32,364 nucleotides of DNA from Amphimedon queenslandica. Lineage: Eukaryota > Porifera > Demospongiae > Haplosclerida > Niphatidae. Shown here piece after piece: positions 1-32,265 of this stretch. The notes under the pieces are model-generated. The model was given only the letters and a program-made list of their open reading frames with translations, did not search any database and had not been told where the DNA came from. A program made the position numbers and the translations under genes. The stretch spans positions 17,379 through 49,742 of the forward strand of contig NW_003546823.1 in NCBI RefSeq assembly GCF_000090795.2, given 5' to 3'. How positions within the stretch are numbered: position 1 is the first letter of the stretch; each line of letters opens with the position of its first letter.

Positions 1-282
1 ATTTCCATATTCTGATCTAATATCAACTCCAAAAAGAATTTCTGTTACAGCAGCAGTAGTACAATTAAATGCATGGCCCCCATCAATGATCCATCTTCCT
101 TCATTGCCCTCAGCTAAAGTATTATCAGCTAGTGAACCAACTGGTATAGCTGCTTTAGCTACTAGTAGACTCAAGTCCATGAATCCTTCAGTACATACTC
201 CTTCTCCTGTTGCTCCTTTATTACTAGCGACCAATAATAATAGGATAAGAACAAAAAATGAATGAGCTAAGGAAAAGGTCAT
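1..282 (-). CDS. 5' exon of a sponge-type surface receptor paralogue (partial)
   Basis: Open reading frame of 94 codons from the ATG at 282 to the left window edge, so only the N-terminus is present. It starts with a hydrophobic signal peptide (MTFSLAHSFFVLILLLLVAS), followed by a mature part (GVCTEGFMDLSLLVAKAA, then EGNEGRWI) that is nearly identical to residues of the complete gene at 1515-3571. It contains an FNCTTAAVTEILFGVDIRS segment matching FNCSTATVTEVLLGVDIRS there. The start context GAAATGAC is shared by both copies. The order and strand show a tandem duplicate. I infer a secreted or membrane-anchored protein; no named domain is recognised. The remaining exons lie outside the window, so I cannot tell whether it is intact. 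Confidence 0.8.
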   Translation of the reverse strand, partial: MTFSLAHSFFVLILLLLVASNKGATGEGVCTEGFMDLSLLVAKAAIPVGSLADNTLAEGNEGRWIIDGGHAFNCTTAAVTEILFGVDIRSEYGN

Positions 283-1514
283 TTCTTGTTTCTTTGCCAC
301 AGTACAGGATTTGATCATGAATATTCTATTAGTTTAGATTATTTGGTTGCAGTATGCATTGTTGCACCCACACTCAGCTCAACCCATCATGTTGGAGACA
401 AATTAAATCATGTGTATTAAGTCTCCAACTATCATTGCTGGTCTAGCCTACAACATTCAACCATTCCATGATGTAAGTGGTACTACCACTTACATAATAA
501 ATGATTGAACTTTGTAGGCGAGACCAGCAATGTTTAGCCAGATTGTGTTCCACAGAAATTATACAAAATTTGAGCTAATTCCAACTGCATTTTTTGAATT
601 AGAAAATTTCAGAAATTTGATTGACTACCATCTATAAATAAAAGTTCCAATCTTTAGTATTTGTCACATAAAAGACTACAATAATAATCTCATTCATATG
701 ACATGCTTCTAGACATTCATTCACATACATTGGTACATTTCTATTCATTTCATGAAGTGGCCACTGAGCTTGAAAATGGGCCACTAATACAAATAAAAGC
801 CACACAAGTTAGCAGTTCTGAGTTTGTTACTATATAAGCTATTCCTAATAGCAACAGCATTATTCTTATGACTATTTAGTATGACTACTAAATTTGATAT
901 TATTTTCAGTGCGCATTGTACATGAATTTAATCAAGCAGAACCTCAATTGATGTTTATAAATTATATCAATACAGTCATTTTGGGAAGCAAGACTATTAG
1001 GGTCTATGGTTAGGCTAAATTTACCACACCTAATTTTACTAGTGTTGTGTCTAAAATCATGCAATGACTGATAGATCCGATCAGGAGCCCATGAACATGC
1101 TTGTTTAATTTAAAAGAGAAAGTCATAGTAATTGTGGTTTTGAAGAACAACTAAGGAACTATAAATGAACCAAAGAAGAAAAAGAATATTTATAAAATAG
1201 CAAATTTGAATTTTTTGTACTGTCTAATTATTTTCACAACACAATCACTTTTACAATAATATTTTATTATAATTCATGGATGTGCTTTATGTGATTAATT
1301 TTTATAACATCAATGTCCATATGTTAGATGCACAACTCTTCTTCTTTCTGTTGTGTACATGTTTCTTTATGTGCTGGCATTACAATTACCTGCCAATAAA
1401 AATATCGTCAAGCAATGTGGATAAATGCACTGTGATGACTAAGACTTTTAATGTTGATTTAACTAATGAAATTGAAATTAACTGTGGCTACATAATTTAC
1501 AGTATATTGCAATG
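283..1514. other. Intergenic region between the two receptor paralogues
   Basis: About 1.2 kb with no coding exon that I can support. It must hold the promoter of the partial gene (right of 282) and the 3' UTR of the complete paralogue (left of 1515). A TTTATT at 1263-1268 reads AATAAA on the minus strand and is a possible polyadenylation signal, about 250 nt after the stop codon. Two fold-backs lie at 391-429 and 433-532. Confidence 0.6.
391..532. repeat. Two adjacent fold-back repeats upstream of the receptor exon
   Basis: A 9-bp perfect stem (GTTGGAGAC at 391-399, GTCTCCAAC at 421-429) is followed by a 100-bp near-perfect hairpin. Its left arm begins CATTGCTGGTCTAGCC at 433 and its right arm ends GGCGAGACCAGCAATG at 532, meeting at GTGGTACTACCAC in the centre. 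The arms are long enough to be a small fold-back transposon or MITE remnant. I see no clear target-site duplication. Confidence 0.65.
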
Positions 1515-3571
1515 TTATACCTCTAATTCATTATTCATTGTTCTTGGCTTATCATACACTAATGGTTCATCGTACACTAATAGTTCTTCATTAATACCTA
1601 TAATTTTATCAAAATTATAAAAATAGTTCTTATTATTTTACTTTGTGTCATTACAGTGTTGATTCCATAAGCAGGATTACTATAGATATTGTCTATTTTA
1701 ATTATGCAAATATTACTCTTTCAGGTATAGCTAATATTAATATTACTTTCATTTTGACCAATAACACCATAAGCAGCATTGGCAGAACTTGAAAAAACAT
1801 TCTGTCTTTCATCTATTATGATAACAATAAATTATTGAAGTTAGTAAATGTTTGTTATTATAAGTTACCTTGTTTTTGTTCATCCACTATTCTTTCACTA
1901 TTACTATTAGTATTTCCAGTACCTAACTGTTTTCTCCTACACACTAATACACTCACTATTAATATTACTAGTATAGTAACTACCAGTAATATAAATACAC
2001 TACTAGTACTTCCTGCTAGTATTAGACTCCCTGTACTTTGATCAGGTGTACTTTCCATTGATGTAGTGTTCAGTTTAGTAGCAGTAGCACTGCTACTTGA
2101 AGTGACTGATACTTCACTGGTAGAATTGCCTCGTGATACAGTGTTTTGTGTACGAGTGAATTCAATACTGGACAATGGTGTAGTTATTGACTCAGTAGTA
2201 GAGAGAGTTGGAGAGGGAGTAATGGCATTGATTGAGCTACTTGATGAGGATACACTGCTTAACAAGGTATTGGTAGTGCTTGATAAGGTAGTGTAATGTA
2301 AACTGGTAGAGTGGCAAGGCAACATTGTTATTATAGTAGATGAGAATTCAGTAACTGAAGGGATTGGTTCTAAATAAAGTCATAAAATCAAAAATATTAG
2401 AATAAAGAAACTCACTCGTTATAACTGATATCAGTGGATAGTCATTATGTTCCAATTGTATTAATCCATTACTGCTATCAAGCTCATAATTCAATGGTCC
2501 ATTGTATTGTTGATAATACATTGGATTACTATTAGTGGTTACATTGATTACTAATATATCTCCATACTGTACTTCAATATCACTTGTAAAGTTATATACA
2601 TTACTATTACTTGATGTAGCAGCAGAAGCATCGACAGTTAGTGCATGAATCAATTTAAATGAACGTTTTAAATAAATGTTAGGATAATGTTTGCTTGTAT
2701 CCTGATTCTGTGTAATACCAATTATCCAGTTAGTAATAATACCATTACATGTGAACTGTATATCAGGAAAAGCTCTTGTATCATTGACTGGTATTACATT
2801 AGTAACTGATAGACTGTTTGCATTGATTTCAGTTTCAGTGAAAAAATTTTGAAAGCAGTTCGGAGGGTCTAAATAAAAAAATCTATTTTAATTTTGTTAA
2901 TAATTTTGTGTACCTGTTATTAGATGTACCATAAAAACATCATTTGTATTTATTAGATCAATTTCTCTATTTAAACCATATATTCTGATACTTGACTCAC
3001 TAATGGGGTCTGCTCTTATTCTTCCAACTGTTTCTGTGCTGCTAGTGGTTGCATTGTAAAGTCTAACAACACTTGAATCATCTTCAGGTTGATACACTCC
3101 TAGTCTGTAACAATTGTAGATAGCTCTATTGCCACTGACACTAAAAGGAGTAGGAAGAACGTAACGATATAATCCATTAGTAGTAACATTATCAGGAGAC
3201 AGTACAATAGGAATGGTTTCAAGTTTCCAGTAATTAAACAGCCAAATAAAGCCATAGTGCTGCCATATCTCAATGCTAGGATACTTGTTCCTATTACCAT
3301 GATTTGATCTGATATCAACTCCAAGAAGAACTTCTGTTACAGTAGCAGTACTACAATTAAATGTGTTTTGACTAATAATCCATCTTCCTTCATTGCCCTC
3401 AGCTAAAGTATTATCAGCTAGTGAACCAACTGGTGTAGCTGCTTTAGCTACTAGTAGACTCAAGTCCATGAATCCTTCAGTACATACTCCTCCTCCTGTT
3501 GCTCCTTCATTACTAGCAACCAACAATATTAGGTTAAGGACAGCAAGTAAAAAAGAGAGTGAAAGAGTCAT
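1515..3571 (-). CDS. Single-pass sponge receptor-like protein, duplicated ectodomain, tyrosine-rich tail (6 exons, 603 aa)
   Basis: Exons on the minus strand: 2914-3571, 2416-2868, 1869-2369, 1747-1812, 1642-1692, 1515-1597. All introns are GT-AG and phase 1, and the exons join to 604 codons including TAA. Exon 1 gives a signal peptide and the first ectodomain unit (to about residue 219). Exon 2 gives a second, related unit (about 220-370). Exon 3 holds a Ser/Thr-rich, probably O-glycosylated stalk (about 390-490), a membrane helix (about 495-514) and the stop-transfer CRRKQ. Exons 4-6 are micro-exons for the tail, with tyrosines in NAAYG, YSNPAYG, VYDEP and VYDKP. The role is inferred: a surface receptor that could be tyrosine-phosphorylated. 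No named domain was recognised in the ectodomain. Introns are 40-56 nt. Exons 4-6 rest on splice signals and phase, so they are less certain than exons 1-3. Confidence 0.82.
2416..3571 (-). other. Two tandem related ectodomain units, one per phase-1 exon
   Basis: The segment FNCSTATVTEVLLGVDIRS, followed by YPSIEIW, in exon 1 lines up with FTCNGIITNWIIGITQN, followed by YPNIYLKR, in exon 2. Both then continue with Asn- and Thr-rich sequence bearing N-glycosylation sequons. The repeat boundary falls on a phase-1 intron (2869-2913), and the next intron is also phase 1, so the unit is a symmetrical, shufflable exon. The alignment is by eye and the fold is unknown. Confidence 0.6.
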
Positions 3572-3761
3572 TTCTATGTAATGTAGATTATTACATAACT
3601 CTATCATAAAAAACCACACCTCAAATTAGAAAATTATGCATCTAATCAAGCAAAACATCAAATAAAAGTGAAACAGCAATTAAAGTAACTAACTACATGT
3701 ACATCATGTATACGAATACACAGCAGGTTAATGTAGACACACTAGTTAATATATGCAATAG

Positions 3762-25217
<21,456 letters not shown>

Positions 25218-25536
25218 CTTCTGTGCTGTGCCTTCTTCAGCTGGCCGGAATCTCTGCCAGAATTAAAAAGAAGTCATGCTTTGGTCATGAGGTCACCATT
25301 GCGTCATAGTACAGTGTTAATTATAATCATAATAGAGAGAGGGAAAGTTTTCCTCCTCCCTTTTGCTATGATTGCTATCAAATGGTGTAAGACTGTCCAG
25401 GATTACATTACAGTCTTGAATTTAATTAAAAACAATGTTAAATCAATTTTAACAGTGTAGACTATAAATATAAAATTTCAATGCAAACACAAGTTCAATC
25501 TAACTTCTACCCCATCATGGCAATGAGTAGTATTCT
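25218..25536. promoter_or_regulatory. Short interval between eIF5A and ABCA genes
   Basis: 319 nt between the eIF5A stop and the ABCA start, both on the minus strand. It must hold the eIF5A 3' end and the ABCA promoter. ATTAAA on the minus strand near 25424-25429 is a possible polyadenylation signal. No TATA box is obvious. A CAG acceptor-like site just upstream of the ABCA start could end a 5' UTR intron. Confidence 0.45.
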
Positions 25537-26051
25537 TCAGATATTTGCTTTAGCTGATATAACTTTCACTTGTCCCATGCCCTCAAGAAGTGTAATGATG
25601 ACGTCCTGATTCTTTCCCCACAGTTGACTTATTTCTTTATCAAGCTGTTTCTCGAGTGAAAGGCGACGGACATCATCACGCAATCGACCAGCTTGATCCA
25701 TCAACTCAAGAAAATCACCATCAACATTTATGAGTTGATAGTCTGTTCTTTTAAGCACAGGAACCTATTAAATCATAAAAATTCATTTTGAAAGGACCAA
25801 TAATATTATACTTCAATGTTTTCTTTGGTTGGACAGATGTCTTCATGCTTACGTCCAGTGAATACATCCAAACCTATCAAGTGCATTTTAGCATGACCAT
25901 GCTTTCCAGGCTGTGCTTTGGATAGTTCCATTATTTTACAAGGGAATCCTTGAAGCATTGCGTACCCTCCTTTCCGTAAAGAAGAACACTTGACTGGACA
26001 AGTAAATGACATATCAGCATCACCTCCAAAGAAATCATTACACAAAGCCAT
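25537..26051 (-). CDS. EIF5A: Eukaryotic translation initiation factor 5A (2 exons, 155 aa)
   Basis: Exons 25812-26051 and 25537-25764, separated by a 47-nt GT-AG intron in phase 0. The length matches the usual eIF5A (about 154-157). Residues CSSLRKGGY, PCKIMELSK, PGKHGHAKMHLIGLDVFTG, HEDICP and RTDYQLI are the family backbone. Lys50 in PGKHG is the residue that deoxyhypusine synthase and hydroxylase turn into hypusine. The protein binds the ribosome and relieves stalls, for example at polyproline, and helps termination. The N-terminal part is an SH3-like barrel and the C-terminal part an OB fold. Unusual points are a Pro instead of Thr two residues before the modified Lys, and a short N-terminus with Cys4. 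An intron rules out a processed retrocopy. The start at 26051 has a good context (AAAATGG). Confidence 0.95.
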
Positions 26052-26634
26052 TTTAGTGTACAGATAATCTCATGCAGGCAAAATATCAGCTTCAGATTGA
26101 TGCTTGTTTGGTAAATGTTATACTGTGATTGTATTTTATATGCACTTATCATTGCCTAGGATTGTGCAATCTTTTAGTATTTGCACTATTTTAGCCACGC
26201 CTTTCATTGCTGAGCAACGTGCAACAAAGCAAATTCCAGAACTGCAGAACACAATATTCAGTTTCCCCGTCCAGCTGTCCATAGGATCCAGTGTCCAGCT
26301 CTGTAAAAAGCCACGAACAACTTATACTTCGCGTCTTAAGGTACATTGTATGCACGCTCAGGCTGTCATTCACTGCAGCTTTGTACTTTTATTTTTGGTG
26401 ATTGGCAGCCTTTCATTTATAATCAGGTTTTAATTTGGAGAGTGGCTATTGAAATGCAATTTTATAAAAAAATTTCCCTCAAAATTCCAAAATTGCCAGC
26501 TATATTTTATACAATTTAACATCGTGTATTACTTTTATAAACAAACTGCACAAATAGAAAGTGTCTATTTTTATTTAAAGCAGTATGGTCTAATACCATT
26601 ATACTAGCATTACAATTATACTACAAATAGCTAG
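26052..26634. other. Region between eIF5A and the beta-helix gene
   Basis: 583 nt, the presumed eIF5A promoter and the 3' UTR of the gene to the right. About 26380-26510 contains opposed GGTGATTGGCAGCC / AAAATTGCCAGC stretches typical of a decayed TACCGTA-family element. An open frame on the plus strand (26104-26433) lacks similarity or coding character. Confidence 0.5.
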
Positions 26635-29600
26635 CTAATGCAAATAATTCAACAGTGGTTCACGATAGTTGGTATCATTTTCCCTTGAATTCATCATTTC
26701 TCCTTCCTCTTGTTCACGTCTTTTAATGCACTTGTATTTCTCCAGTTTCATTTTAGCATAATGCCCAAATACCCTTGCCTTTCTTCCTATTAATGTGTAC
26801 TTCATCCTCTTGATTACTTTTATGGCTAATCCAATTATTATTTTTATCAGTACACTATACAGCAAGACTGCTACAATTATCATTGATTTTTTCCCACTCA
26901 TCTCCTGATATAAAGTGATGATTTCAACGAGTAAGAGATTAACAAGAACAAAAGACTCGACTCCATTCACATGCTTGTTGCGGAACGGCTTCCAATAGAC
27001 TTGTATAAAAGTCAGTGGACTCAGAGAGATGACATATAAAGAAAGAAGAGTGACTAAGCTCTTGCTCCTATAGTACACATAAAACAGTTGACTCAGTGAC
27101 AGTATAAACAGCCTGGCACCAAACAACCAGCCCCACCCTTCTCTATACTGGCCATGAAAAACATCTACAAGATTCCGTCTCTTTCTAACACATTTACAGT
27201 GCAAGGCAACAGAGCAGAAAGTTGTCCACAGCATGAAAGGCAGTACATAAGTGATGGTCATTATACCAGCTAGTATCATGAGACTAGCATGCCATTGATT
27301 CCTCCAGTACATCACGTTCCCATCTCCAAACCATACAAGGTAGTTCCCCTGCTGGGTTTTGAGGCTAGTATAAGTGAAAGTGGTTACTATACTTCGTAAA
27401 ACCTTTGAAAAAGACATAAAGCAGAGAGTGGCTAGTACTTGAATTGAGGACTGTGATATCACATTGGATATTTTTGATGATTTCTTACTGACAAGTACCA
27501 ATGCACCGACTATTAGCCACAGGTATATTGGTAATAAATAAGCTAGGCTTGTTTTTACAAGATTATTCATACCATTATACACACAGTGCTTGAAGCTAAA
27601 CTCCATATTCAATAAACCATAGAACAGGCCAATTAATGGTTGGTTAGTATATATTATATCCTCTTTGATGCTTACCATTATCATTGCTGAATAAAAGAAG
27701 CAGCCAGCCAAGTAGCTCTCAGATACAGTGACTCGAAAAGTAAAAAAAATCAAAACAATGATTATACCATAGACGGCCAGTGCTAGTAGGTAGAATAATC
27801 CTGTATTTGAACATTTTCCACACTCTGTTGATGAAAACATCTCACTATAGCCCTCAGTACACCCGCCACACAGTACTCCTGTCCTATGTGTCCGACACAA
27901 TGAATCAGCTATCAATACATTAACACTAGATACACCTTTCTTGCAGAAACCGACTGGACAGATATCAGCATAAGCAATGACTGAATTATTGCTGCTATTA
28001 TCATTAACTGGGTGTAATATGTTATCTTGTATTGTTACCTCACCAAACCATGATTGTGCTCGTATCCCCAATGTGGCTGTGTTAATATCACATCTCCCAT
28101 TAGTTACTATATTCTCTTCAATGAGATACGGATGACAGGTACATCGCCCAAGACCATCCTGCTCACTGTATGACAGTTCGAATCCAAGCGGACACGATAA
28201 AAAATCAACATATACTTTAAACGCCAGCAACGTCTGTGGTATCATGTAACCAACTTCAAGTTCATAGCAACCTTTACATTTTAATAGAGGAACTGTGACA
28301 ATTGAACACTGGTGCTTCAGGAATAGTATAGACTGTGTTATACTCATTTTATTATTATGGTGCTTACGTCCAAGAGCATTGATTTCTAGTGCTGCTGGAC
28401 TGGATTGGTTCTTATAGTTACTGGCTGTCAGTTGTAAGCTCAAGTCCTCTCCAGGATACTTATGGAACTTTGTGTTATCTGGAAAATGTGTCAAGCAAGA
28501 AGCATTGCTATTGACACTCTCTAGTGCATTACAGATACACAAGGCAATTGGTGGAGATGCAAAATACTTTCTGACCGAATCTGTAAAATATCTACTGAAC
28601 GATTTATTGCAATGTTGTAGGCCATCACTGTATATCAAAGTAACTGGATTATTCCTATCAACAAAGTGAACTGAAATATCATCATTGCTATCATCAATAA
28701 ATTGTATAGGACATGATTTGTACTGACCATAGGGACTAGCCACAGCACTGATCATACTGTATAAGAAATACCCTTCACCAAAGGATAATGAAATATTTGC
28801 TGGTCCTTTGATAAATAGGTATGATAATTCTTTTAATAATATACTCTGTCCTTCTATAGCATGACTTTGACTACAAAAATAATGAAATCATAACCACATT
28901 AATTATTTTGTGTGTATGTGTAATATTTACCTTATTTTTATTAATCCATTGAATGTTATGTTTGTGTCTGTTAGTGCAATCCCTGATCCTGTGTTCTGTT
29001 GTATAATAAACTGCCCTGCTCCCCATTGTCCCCCCTGCTTCCCAGTTCCTCTGATTATTACAATATTTACTCGCACAAATTTCATTGTTGATCCCTTAAG
29101 AAGGTCCCAATCATCTTCTTTGTGATAATGGCCATCTATATTAAATGGTGACATCCCTTCTCCATTCCTAGTTATTGCAGAATCCTCCATTATAATGCTA
29201 ATGTTATATATATTGATCTCTTCAATGTTTGTACTGTCGCTGGTGGCATATATTGCATGACCTTCCCTAGTAGCCATGTTCAATATAACAAGGCAACCCT
29301 TTATTGTAACAAGAGCATTTCCTGAAAGGTAGTTAGGGTAGCCTATGAACATTCCTCCCCCAAATGCAGCACCGGTGTTTGCTAGTATTGTCATATTACT
29401 GAATGTTATATTGATGTTGTTATTGTTGTTGTTTACATTTTGTTGTTTGTTTGTTGATGGTCTGATAATAAATATGCCAACGCCACCTCCTTTTCTGTTC
29501 CTTGTTAGGTTATTTTTAGCAACAGACGATGATGTCATAACGATATTTATAGACCCCTCTCCAGCTGAAATTAGTAGCAATACTCCACCAACCACATCTC

Positions 29601-30438
29601 CTTTGTTATTTTTTATAAACACGTTATCCATATTAACGACCACTTTCTTATAAGCCAATGCTAATATTGTTAAGCCTCCTCCTCCAAACAGTTGTACTGA
29701 TCTGTAGTTGTGACGCAGCATATCTATTGGATTAAGAGCATGTTTCTCTCCATTTACATTATTTGTTATAAGGATACTCTCTAATGTTATATTATTAGCA
29801 TTATATTGCTCATTTACAATTATCATCAGACCACTTCCTCCTGCATAATTATTGCTGTCGTTTTTGTTATTGTCTTGTATTGTTAGTGCTCTTATTTTTG
29901 TGGTGTTGACTGGATTTATTACCATCAACCCATAACCATAGTACTCACCATTTATCATAACACCCTCAATGTCTAGTCCAGTAGTATTTGCTATTGTAAG
30001 AACTGTTGCTGTTGGCCTGTATAGAAGAGGAGCGATATTTTCTGTTAGATATTGTCTTGCTTCTGTACCTATTAATCCCCCACATCCACTGAACTGTATG
30101 TTGGTGATTGATAGGTTTGTTACATTGATGAATGTGAATGTGTTATTGTTACCTGTACATTGCACTGTCGCTGTTCCTCCTTCTCCTCTTATGGTGATAT
30201 TGGCTAATGATTGCACTAAGCATGGCCCGACTGATTTCTTTTGAGTAATGACATGTTTTATGCTTGATGATAGTGACAGTGTCGTTCCTGTCTCTATTAG
30301 TCCATTGCAAAGATGATACTGCAAACTCTTGCTACTATCAATAGATATGCCAGTAGAGTAGTATATACTGAGAGATAGGAGCAAAAGACTCATTCTGCTA
30401 ATGTAGTACTTCATTATTTTGTGACTGTTTACTAGCAT
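26635..30438 (-). CDS. Beta-helix ectodomain, Cys-rich neck and multi-pass membrane protein (2 exons, 1,247 aa)
   Basis: Exons 28931-30438 and 26635-28870 join in phase 2 across a 60-nt GT-AG intron (AG|T = Ser). After a signal peptide (Met1, Met9 or Met16; hydrophobic LLLLSLSIYYSTG), residues about 40-540 show repeated short strands and Asn ladders (NITIRG, FTFINVTNLSITNIQFSGCG, LTIQDN, ILITNN, VFIKNN, MTILANTG), typical of a right-handed parallel beta-helix. A Cys-rich neck (about 729-856) ends GVLCGGCTEGYSEM and ECGKC. Eight or nine hydrophobic helices follow from about 859, with CVYNGMNNLVKT, LLPIYLWLIVG and QVLATLCFMSFSKVLRSIV between or in them. The C-tail is charged. This order and these motifs match an uncharacterised family common in sponges, cnidarians and other marine invertebrates (from memory). 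A surface sensor or adhesion role is plausible but unproven. Confidence 0.88.
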
Positions 30439-32124
30439 TTTAGCTTTGCTTCTTTTATAATAGATAATTACAATTATGTATAAGGCTATCTTGTTGATAA
30501 TAACAAAAACATGGTGTTGTAAAATAAACTATCACTGTTGTTCTTGCATGCATTATCTTTGTTTATTTAGAAAAGCTTCGATTAAACGGTTTAAACTCTT
30601 AGTGTTATTCCTACAAACTATAATTATTGTTCTCCATACTCTCTTTTTTTCTATTTCTCTGTTTGTTATTGTCACAATACTTTATCCTAATTTGTCTGTT
30701 ATTTTTTATTGGAACTTTGCTTGTGATTAGGTGATCTTTTATGAAATGTGTCAGATTCTGAAAGTGAAGGAAAACATTCCGATATCAGTGTTTATTTTAA
30801 AGAGCATAGGCTACAACCAATATTTTTGGCTACCTACCAAAACACTCCTAATTACATAGCATATGTTAATATTGTTGAAAGAGCCACATAGCTCTTTTAG
30901 GGGAATTTTTAAGGTTAATATTATAATCTTTGTTGAGGAAGCTATCATGACTATAGCTTCTTGGCATTGGAAAGGTGATGACATGTATAAGTATAAGAAA
31001 ACATAATAAAAATGGCAAATTCTTTTTGTCATTTGTGATAAAATTTGGCTTGAGACCGTGTACTGTAGTACAGGGACTTTTGCTCAATTTTAAAGCAAAT
31101 TAAAAAAAATTCATAAAAAATCTAAACTTGATTGGAACCAGCTCAAACTTTCTACACAACATAAATACATGTATATGCTTCAGAAAAAATTATAAAAATA
31201 GAAAATTCTTTTTAGTCATTTTTGTCAAAATTTGGCTTGAGACCGTGTACTGTGGTACAGGGACTTTTGCTCAATTTTAAAGCACATTAAAAAATTCATA
31301 AAAAATCTAAATTTGATTGGAACCAGCTCAAACTTTCTACACAACATAAGTAAATGTATATACTTCAGAAAAAATTATAAAAATTGTAAATTCTCCTTTA
31401 GTCATTTTTGTCAAAATTTGGCTTGAGACTGTGTACTGTAGTACAGGGACTTTTGCTCAATTTTAAAGCAAATTTAAAAAATTGATAAAAAATCCAAAAT
31501 TGATCGAAATCAGCTCAAATTTTCTACACAACATAAAAACATGTATATGCATCGAAAAAATTATAAAAAGAATGAATCTTTCCTAGTCATTTTTGCTAAA
31601 ATTTGACCTAGACTGTTACAATACAGGGTATTTTGTAAACATATTTATGATTATTTTAAAGTTTCAACTGATTTTGATCTAGATTTAATTTTTACATGGA
31701 TAGCCATTTTAAAATCATTCTTTTATTGTATATAGAAAGTTTAAGGTAAATCCAATTTAGTGAATTATTGAACTAAAAATTGCTGCTAATTGGCATGCTT
31801 TGTAGGAAACCTTACTACATGATGTTTGTAGTGTACATACATGTATATGTAATAATAATAATTACATTTACCATTTTTGTTAACTTAGCTATATACACTC
31901 ATGCATTATTGACCTTAATATTAATGACCAATATACAGCCTTTTATGCATACAAAATAATGACTCTTATTTAACAAGACACTTGCTGTTGAAAAAAGTTA
32001 TTGTTGATTTTTTGTTATCACAATGTAATTCTAGTAAAACAAGTAATAGTACGTGATGCATGAAAGTTTTGCTTTAAATGTTGAAATTGCATTTGTGCCT
32101 TGTATACATTGTGTCTTGTTTACA
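30439..32124. other. Upstream flank with tandem repeats, no gene recognised
   Basis: The first 500 nt should contain the promoter and 5' UTR of the beta-helix gene; no motif stands out. The repeat array occupies about 30990-31640. 31640-32124 is AT-rich unique-looking sequence. Confidence 0.5.
30990..31640. repeat. Tandem array of about 186-bp units
   Basis: GGCTTGAGACCGTGTACTGT recurs at 31047 and 31234, in changed form at 31420, and decayed near 31605 (spacing 185-187). Each unit includes ACTTTTGCTCAATTTTAAAG, CAGCTCAAACTTTCTACACA with ACATAA, and TCATTTTTGTCAAAATTTGG. The CAGCTCAAACTTTCTACACA core is shared with the 176-bp array in the ABCA gene, so the two arrays are related but not the same. 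Confidence 0.9.
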
Positions 32125-32265
32125 TTAGTGCCGTAACTGTTGTGTAATATATTTTGTGTAAACATAATTATTTTCAGTTTGCATGAGCATGGCTAGCTGC
32201 CTTTTCTCTGTCAAGAAATGGTGCAGTTCTTCTTTTGCTGTCATCTTAGTCCTCACTTGGGATTT
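32125..32265 (-). CDS. Possible terminal exon of an unidentified gene (weak)
   Basis: After an acceptor-like ACATCAG at the right, the minus strand stays open from about 32265 to a TAA at 32125, giving KSQVRTKMTAKEELHHFLTE, KRQLAMLMQTE and more. The part is richer in charged residues and less AT-rich than its surroundings, which is why I list it. No homology is recognised, the frame has no ATG before the internal Met, and it could be chance. Confidence 0.22.
   Translation of the reverse strand, partial: KSQVRTKMTAKEELHHFLTEKRQLAMLMQTENNYVYTKYITQQLRH

Noticed and set aside
1276..1620. Open frame of 114 codons on the plus strand
   Set aside because: It is antisense to exon 6 and flanking AT-rich sequence of the receptor gene and has no coding character; the minus-strand exon has matching splice sites and phase.
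1721..1723. TGA that seemed to be a premature stop in front of an intact receptor tail
   Set aside because: A 54-nt intron in the correct phase (1693-1746) removes it, so no mutation or readthrough is needed.
26104..26433. Open frame of 109 codons on the plus strand between eIF5A and the beta-helix gene
   Set aside because: No known motif and no splice or composition support; it includes part of a decayed repeat.
28910..30244. Several plus-strand frames within the beta-helix gene
   Set aside because: They are shadows of the strong minus-strand exon, whose repeats and glycosylation sites make sense as protein.
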